Assembly: GCA_036852015.1 (NCBI GenBank)
Contig: JAANDG010000142.1
Location: 124,001-188,000, forward strand
DNA: 64,000 nucleotides
Reading direction: 5' to 3'
Source of the DNA: Pelodera strongyloides
Taxonomy: Eukaryota > Nematoda > Chromadorea > Rhabditida > Rhabditidae
Position 1 is the stretch's first letter, and every line of letters begins with the position of its first letter. This document shows positions 56,911 through 64,000 of the stretch, in pieces. Both the position numbers and the translations under genes were made by a program. The notes under the pieces are model-generated. The model did not search any database and had not been told where the DNA came from. It saw nothing but the letters and a program-made list of their open reading frames with translations.

Positions 56911-59759
56911 ACTATGGTAATGTTTAGACAAGCTTTCGTATTGTATTTGTACTTAGTAAGAAATAATGGTCCACTTTCTCCGTTCGAACTAGACGTTTTC
57001 AATATCTTGCATTTTGGTAATTTAGCAAGTTTATTTAAAAAAAAAATAGTGCCAACTTGAAACGAATTGACTAGGAAGTACTGAATTGTATGTTAAGTTT
57101 CGCAATGAATTATGCTTTTACATTCTTATTTTGTTTTATGATACTCCATCACCGGCGGAATGGTTGTGGAAATTTCAAGATGGGGACGACAGAAAGGAGA
57201 CCTACCCATCTGCTGAGAGTGGACGTGCTGCCGAGATTGGTTGGTGCTTATTTTTGTTTATGGTTTTAGTGATCGGTTCAGTGTTTTCGTTCATTATTTT
57301 CTGTCTTCAATACTTTGAGCTTCACAATTGTTAATCCATAAACCCTCTTTTTTAGAAAAATGTCTCCTCGCTTCGGTGCAGCAAACTCATATTTGTACAG
57401 TATCAGTTCAGTCAACACCTCAACGGTGAACTAGCACACACAATCTAAGACTGACAAAAGGAGAAACGACATACTGAAGGTCTACTGCATGTGTGGAACC
57501 GCGGACTTAGGGAAACGGACGCTAGAGGTACTTTTATTCGGTTTCGTTTTACTTCAATTTTTGGTTTGTTTTGATTTTTCTGCTTGGTTCTCCTCTCTCA
57601 CCTTTTCTGATTTTATCTCACATCTTCATCAGTGCCTCCTCTACATAGTTCTAGGACAGGAAGCAGATGTAGTAACCAGCCCTACCCTTCTGAACGTTCA
57701 TGCGCTGTCATCATGGCATAAAACACCCCGCCAAATGCGGACGATCACCTCCCTATCTCTAATGCATTGTATGCAAATTAGTCTAAATCACCCCCCGATC
57801 TCTAATACATTATATGCAAATTAGTCTAAATCACCACCCCAAAATTTTGAGATGCGGACTTAATTTATCTGGCTGTCATGCGCAAAAGCACTTATTTCCA
57901 CTATATTTTCATTTTCTGCTCTGGTACGATTATCGTGCTCCAGCTCCAACTACATCTTACTCTATAGCGCGGCCATATTTAGTGGATTTCCATTCCGTTT
58001 ACGTTTAGTAACCTGGCACGCGCTTTCATAGTTGTTCCTTTACTCTGTATTTTTTTGCGCACGTGCTTTATTCATTCTCATTCTCTATTCCTTGATTACG
58101 GTACCGTAAGTATTTTGGGGGATTTGGGCCCTTGCTTTAGCGTATGTGTCTTGTGATGTACTGTGTACTTCTCGATGTCTTGCTGTAATGAACTCCCGTC
58201 TGTCACTAATCTTTAGCTCCTAATCCTAAGGTACGGCGTAGCATCAGCTCTATTTCTATGATTCTGTAAGTACCTATTCAGCGTAGCATATTGATTTGTT
58301 GTATTCCTGTGTACTGTACGTAAGTACTTAATAATAGACGTATCCTATGTATGTTGGTTTTGCTGGAGAACGAGATTTGGTTTCTGGTTTGCTGTGAAGA
58401 TCTTAAAACTATCGACCTCCAGTTTTCCTCTGGGACCCTATTGTGGCCCTCCCTACCTGTAATCCCTAAGGTAAGGAATATCATAGTATCATCAGCTCTA
58501 TTCCTAAGGTATGCGACATGATCCTGTTCCCAATGATCTAATTAACATTCTATGTGTAGTGCTTTATTTGTAATATTAGCCTAGGCCTAGGCTTGTTGAG
58601 ATTAACTAAAACCAAACCACCAATAGCCTTACTTCTTACTTTCGTCCCAACTGAACTTCTAATGCCTAATGTAACCACGCAGCCTTCTTTAGTATTATTT
58701 TCTTGTGTGTTTGTACTTTTGGGCTCCAGCTCCGGCTTCCTTGCTACGTTGCAATACGTAAGTATTCCATGTGGCGTATTATTTTAGTTAGTTGTGCTTT
58801 GCTACATTTAGGCTTGGTTTCTTTTCTACAATGAAACACTGAAATGAAACTGTCGCTCCGCAGCATAGCCTAAGCCCAACGGCGAACCACCTCCGGTATT
58901 AGAATTTAGAATATTGCATAAATTTGGAAGGCTCCTAGCTGAACCATCCCCTTCTTAGAATATAAATCTCGGAGGTGGTATGAGAAAGAGAAACTCATCA
59001 GAAACGTACCATAAATCATAAATAGACACATTACATTTCCTGAACCACGTCCGGACTCACCGGCGAGGTTTATGCCCTGCTCTCCAGCTTTCCTTTCCTA
59101 ATTCCCAACTCTCCCCGATGGCCCTATCCTAACCCTAACTTTATCTTAGTTCACAGTTTTAGACGTATAGTTCCACTTGTGCTTGAAACCTTAGTTGACT
59201 GTTTAGTTGGACTGTGAATAGCCAACTCTCCCAGGTTTGCCTTATGGCCTTATGCTATCCATCCTCATTGTTTGTACTTTTTGGTTCGACTTAAGCGTGT
59301 GATTGTTATGCATCCGTGCTGACTGCTGACTTCTATCACTTTTACCTACCTCGAACTATATTCCTGTGGTGCGGTACGTAAAAATTTCGTTGGAATTTCG
59401 TTCTATCTAGGTATGAGGCCGGTTTCATTAACATTTCCGTTCGCAAACAAGGCTTATGTATGGAAATAGGAACTTGCACTAGAGATTCGAAATTTCAAGT
59501 TTCTCCTTAGAAGCTAATATTTGTACTGACTTTTTACATTTTATTTTGGCTTTATTAAAAGAAAGAAATTATGAATTTTGGGTCTAATTTGGCGTATGCT
59601 GACGTTGAATTCGTTTTATTTCAGTATGAATATAAAGTGCAAAACTTAATACAAAAATACTTTATTAGGACATTTTTCTTCCTTAGTTTAGTTACAAATT
59701 GCATTGTCTTTTTCCTGAAATATCATAAGTCCTCTGATTTGTTGACCAAGTTGAACATA
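56911..59759. other. Non-coding region with degenerate repeats
   Basis: It contains a possible orphan exon at about 57140-57334 (hydrophobic, no splice partner), a 45-bp tandem duplication with TATGCAAATTAGTCTAAATC at 57751-57838, and the first part of a degenerate motif field (TTCCT..TACGGTACGTAAGTA-like) from about 58088. No gene is supported. Confidence 0.45.
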
Positions 59760-60839
59760 CAGTGCGTCTCATAAGTTTAGGTGCATCCCCTAATTTGGCT
59801 CTACCATTCTTATTTGACATTTTCGGGAAAAACAATTCATTCTAGCAAATCGAGCATGGTGAAAAACCCTAGAATAATGAAAATTAGAAAAAAATACGAT
59901 TTTTTAAGTATTTGACGGGTTTAAAACCGAAAAACAGCCGTCTCATAAGTTTAAATGCATGTGTAGAAAATCAATATTTTGTTGGAAAGAAATATTGTAC
60001 GTGCATTACTAATTAGTTAATGAACTGAGAGACCCATATTGATCATTACCAGGTTCAAAATTCTGCTTGGCCATGATTCGTGGGGGCCCAATTTTCACGC
60101 TAAATCATGATTTTTGCAAAACTTTGCACATCACCGCAAGCCGTAAGACACAACATTGTAAAAAGCCATTGACAAGGTCTTATAGAACTTTTTATGGCGA
60201 ACATTTCTGTAAAAAGACACTGTCTTTGTAGGTTTGCTGTGAAGGAAGTTATGAAGTCTTGAAATACCCACGCATGCGCTGTTTTTCGTCCCTAGCGTGC
60301 GCTTCCTTAATCAAAACCAAGCAAATGCGAAATATCAGATGATCATAACTTCCTTCAAAGTGCACCAAAAAGGATAATTCTTTTACAGAAATGTTCGCCA
60401 TAAAAAGTTCTACAAGATTCTGTCTATTCCCCTTTGCAACATCATGCTGTATTGCATGCGGAGATGTACAAAGTTTGCAAAAATCATGATTTAGCTTGAA
60501 AATTGGGTCCTCTAAATCATGGCCAAGCACAATTTTGAACATGGTAGAAATGAATATAAGGCGTACAGATCATTAGCTACTTATTACATACATGGACAAT
60601 GTTTCTTTCCAACAAAATATTGATTTTCTTACATGCATTTAAATTTATGAGACGGCTGTTTTTCGGGTTTAAAACCGTCAAATACTTATAAAATCGTATT
60701 TTTTTCTAATTTTCATTATTCTAGGGTTTTTCGCCATGCTCGATTTGCTAGAATGATTTGTTTTTCCCAAAAACGTCAAATAAGAATGGTAGAGCCAAAG
60801 CCAAATTAGGGGGTGCACCTAAACTTATGACACGCACTG
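59760..60839. mobile_element. Tc1-like fold-back element, 1.08 kb
   Basis: It starts CAGTGCGTCTCATAAGTTT and ends with AAACTTATGACACGCACTG. The arms of about 500 bp are inverted copies with scattered mismatches, for example GCATTTAAA..GAGACGGCTG, TTTAAAACCG and AAAATCATGATTTAG-like pieces. CAGTG..CATAAGTTTAGG ends resemble Tc1/mariner termini. TA precedes the left end; the right flank is not TA. Open frames inside, including 97 codons on the minus strand, are not transposase. Confidence 0.8.
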
Positions 60840-63171
60840 ATGTCCATCGTGGCCATATGTAGTGGATTTCCCTAATTTTCCTTGATGTTACGTGCTTTCA
60901 TTTCGTAGTGATTCCTTTACTCTCTTCCTTGGGTGTGGATGAATAAAAGCTATCGACCCTAGCTGTCTAGCGCCACTAGTCACTACCTACTCTGACTCCT
61001 ACGTCCTAAGATACGGCGTATGTTTCGGAAAGGACCCAGTCAGCGTATTCTATATCCTTGATCTCTATATCTACTGTCCAGACCCAGGCTATCCTGTAAC
61101 CTGTTGTTTTAAACCTGCACTATAGCGCTATACGTGCTTCCTTGTCTGGTGTCTTGCTATTATGACTCTCCCCAACCCTATCTTGGTTTCTAAGAATGCG
61201 CATGCATACGTATCAATTGCTCTTTGTATTTTCTGTTTAGTTCTATTCCTATGCTACGGCGGTAGGTAGTATCAAAGTCGCTACTCAAGCGCATTCTTAT
61301 GTACATTCTGCTCATTATCTAGAAATCTAGATTTGCCTTGTTCCGAACTGAACTCACAGTCGCTACGTTCCTTTGGTACGGTATGTACCGAATAACTAAT
61401 GACTCTGATATTCTGGGATGGTAAGGCAAGGCGCATCAACGCATACTCTACTGTCTCTCTCTGTCACTCCAGATTAATTCCCTTAGGTATGAGTCGTAAC
61501 TTAAATGTACATGCCTCTCACTGTTGTCGCTCCATGCTAAATGTACAGCGACAACGACCCTCTCAGCTCTCGCTATTTCATTCCCTTAGTTCCCATTCCC
61601 AGTTCACAAAAATTCTTTTGATACAGTACGTCAGCAAGTTGAACTTGAAGTGCTCACTGTGTTTACCTTAACTCACTTCTGGTTCTTTCAAATTACAAGA
61701 TAAGCCGTACCTAAAGTGAGGAAGAGATTATTGTGCTCTGTCTGAAGTTCTGTGATCAGTTGGATGATTACATGAACGCTAATTTTTGCCATTTTAGCTT
61801 CGCCTTGAACTTCCACCTATTGCTCGACGACCGATCGGAGCTGTTTGGATACGGATCGAACGTCGAATGTAACTAAAAGCAATGTTTTCCCCGAATTTTT
61901 GATGTGTGTTTTACTTTCCGACCAGACCCTCCCGCTCTACCGAGAAGTAAACCTTTTCTCACCCGGTGGATAGGGGGTGGTGTGGTGGCTCTACTACTCT
62001 CCCCAGATTAATAAAGATTTTGATGGGGGGAGGGGGCCACGAACGACAGTTGTTTGTGCTCATGCAGCGTGTTATGTATGATGACGTGCTGTGCATTTGT
62101 GAATTTAATGTACTGCAAGTGTGCACCTTATAGGTGGCGGTCACCGGAGACTTGGTACTGTAATCGGTTTGCTCTGTGAGTCTGTGACGCAGTGCCTCGA
62201 TGAGTTTGTGTTGAACATTGTACCTTTCCGTTTTGTTTATCACTGAGATGGGTTTCATGTGCACTGCATCTGTATACCTTTCGGTCTTGTATGCTGTGCA
62301 GTACACTATCGGTACGAGCTGAGTGTAATTTGTGTACCATTCGTCGTAGCTACCGTACCCCTGATAGGGTGTCACTGTCAATTTCATTTTACTATTATGT
62401 CATGAACAGTTCAAGTGATTTGCTTTGTGTGGTGTACCGTATACGTGTCAGTGTACATTATAGGTATTGCATATCGTAAAATGTGGGTCTTCATAATATA
62501 CAGCGTGTTAGAGACCGGAATTGTCGTCTTGAGTATTTTTCACGACACGCCTAATATGATACGTACGTGTGTTGTACCGTTTCGTATATGTGTGTTCTGC
62601 GCTGAGCGTGTGGGTCACGCATTACTTTATGTTGTACCGTATGACTTTCTGGTTTTCGTTCCTCGTACTATACGAAAATAGGGTGTTATTGTCAAGTTAG
62701 GGTTTGTAAGTTTGTATATCGTATTATTGTACTAAATGGCGTACGAGCTCGAGATGAGTCCGCGTGACAGCTATATATTTCCGCATAGACAATTAAGCGA
62801 CGTCGTGCTTGATTTTTCTGTCACTCTGCGCTGCGTGTCTGTTGATGTAACAAATTGGCTAGTTTTCCTGATGACTATTGCTGGATTTCTACGTAATATC
62901 TAGAATGTCTAATTGACTAGAAGTTCTCGGATTTCTAGTGTTCTATGCGCCGTGCTGAATGTTGTGTTGTGCGAATTTCGTCTACGATAAGCTGTATGCC
63001 GTTATTAGATGTCTTTGCCCTGATTGTTGTAATCGTACATGAGTGTGAATTTTAGCAACTTGTATGAACAGACAAGAACAGTGAATTAACTGTGGATTTT
63101 GTCCCTCACTGATGGAGGAACGTGTGCTTGATTCAAAAATCTGATCTTGTTCTTATGTTCTTGGTACTTTC
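60840..63171. other. Non-coding region, continuation of degenerate repeat field
   Basis: The segment at 60853-60935 resembles 57969-58050 (TAGTGGATTTCC, then CTTTCAT and ATTCCTTTACTCT). Further motif copies with TACGG(C/T) cores lie up to about 61640. From 62400 to 62700 TGTACCGT recurs. No exon chain or RNA gene was recognised. Confidence 0.45.
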
Positions 63172-63336
63172 TTAAAGCGAAATACCGCGGTTTTTGAAAC
63201 GCATCGTGGACAACTGAATTCTTACGTATTTATGTGAATTTGCTCGAATTTAGCTAGATTTTTTAATTCTAATTTATGTTCAGTTGAATCCTGGTGTACT
63301 CGATGTGTTTCAAATACCAACCGGTATTTCGCTTTA
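63172..63336. mobile_element. MITE family A, copy 6
   Basis: Left TTAAAGCGAAATACCGCGG, right CCGGTATTTCGCTTTAA, interior as in the other copies with the GCATATGC part deleted. Its right TTAA (63333-63336) is directly followed by AGGGAATG, like a family B left end. Confidence 0.85.
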
Positions 63337-64000
63337 AAGGGAATGTCAAGGGGGTTTCTGCGCAGAACCAATCCCCTGGCGCACACTAAGTAATCTCGAA
63401 AGGCGCCCAATACAGTAAATCTACAAAAACGGCGCCATAATAAAATATTTGAGATTTTGTCATAAACGTGAACAAAACCCGCCGCAACGCACGCAAACGG
63501 TAGCGTTGCGGCGGCCAGGTAATTCAAACGGTCCCGTGGACAACGATTTGGCTTAGCTCTGTCCAGACGACCCGAATCCCATACTGAAGGCATTTTTGGA
63601 GGGGTTTGAAATTGTTTTTCTATTTATCCAAAAGTTTTTGTTTATTTTTATTTTCACTTTCCTTACCTTCAAAACGTAAGCTTTTTTTGAACCGCATGGG
63701 GCTGCTAGGGCCCCATGCAGCCCCATGCGTTGTCTCTGCGGTCATGCTATGCGGTGAACGATTGGCCCAAAATTTCCACTGTTTCAAATTTTAATTGTGT
63801 TCTTGTTGTTTTATAAAGTCCACAAAACAAACTGTTCTCTCTCGAATAAGAGGAGAGAAAACATTGACCTTGGGATTTACATACCAAAGCAGTTTTTTCT
63901 ATTGTTACACATATGCCTGCTGTAAAAGTGCAAATACATATTGAGAAAAAACCACCTGTAAAAATCAACACACTGCTATGCTCGGACATCTCAACCATAA
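63337..64000. other. Window end, possible further MITE, no gene seen
   Basis: The first 270 bp are GC-richer with inverted GCCGCAACGC/GCGTTGCGGC pieces near 63480-63510, compatible with a partial fold-back element. GGGGCTG-(CTA)-GGGCCCCATGCAGCCCC near 63700 is a local palindrome. No exon was recognised. Confidence 0.4.

Noticed and set aside
56460..57060. Frames of 113-180 codons on both strands
   Set aside because: They consist of translated 16-bp minisatellite units.
57086..57334. 82-codon frame with a hydrophobic C-terminal half
   Set aside because: The part from about 57147 reads protein-like, but there is no splice partner, promoter or family match, so it is not supported as a gene.
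60249..60542. 97-codon minus-strand frame
   Set aside because: Lies in the arm of the Tc1-like fold-back element and shows no transposase motif.

Overview
The window looks like nuclear DNA of a nematode outside Caenorhabditis. It is AT-rich, with short exons, introns of 50 bp to 2.3 kb ending mostly in TTTCAG or TTTTAG, many fold-back MITEs, and a U6 snRNA of nematode type. No species is claimed.

Layout. (1) 182-2477, plus strand: the last seven exons of an unrecognised alpha-helical protein. (2) 2.5-15.1 kb: no protein gene I can support. It holds a 50-bp satellite (3.0-5.0 kb) with embedded hairpins, a 731-bp Merlin-type DNA transposon with 8-bp target duplications and a transposase remnant, a U6 snRNA gene on the minus strand, and several inverted-repeat MITEs. 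(3) 15158-51581, plus strand: one very large gene that I joined into 67 coding exons. Every junction keeps the reading frame; the exons sum to 18,975 nt (6,324 residues plus stop). The order is signal peptide, LDLa-like segment, EGF/cbEGF array, Ser/Gly/Ala stretch, a long mucin-like region with a recurring GLEI motif, a 16-residue tandem repeat, a second EGF array, a single 7.7-kb exon encoding 2,568 Ser/Thr-rich residues, a third EGF array, a ZP domain, a furin-type site, one transmembrane helix and a 30-residue tail. This is the architecture of the nematode apical matrix protein FBN-1. (4) 52745-54741, minus strand and convergent: a small membrane protein with a PPxY-bearing Ser-rich tail; its 5' end is unresolved. 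(5) 54.7-64 kb: non-coding, with a 16-bp minisatellite, a 1.08-kb Tc1-like fold-back element and a degenerate repeat field.

The most interesting signal is inside the giant gene. The mucin-like parts are not featureless: at least two families of short hydrophobic motifs recur at wide spacing in Ser/Thr linkers, namely G-L-E-I about ten times in exons 17-31 and an Asn-rich beta-strand motif of the form I-V-N-N-N-x-N-I-L-N-V eleven times in exon 51. A two-exon module has also been duplicated with its introns. I know of no description of these motifs; the suggestion that they are assembly or 'stitching' elements of an extracellular matrix filament is inference.
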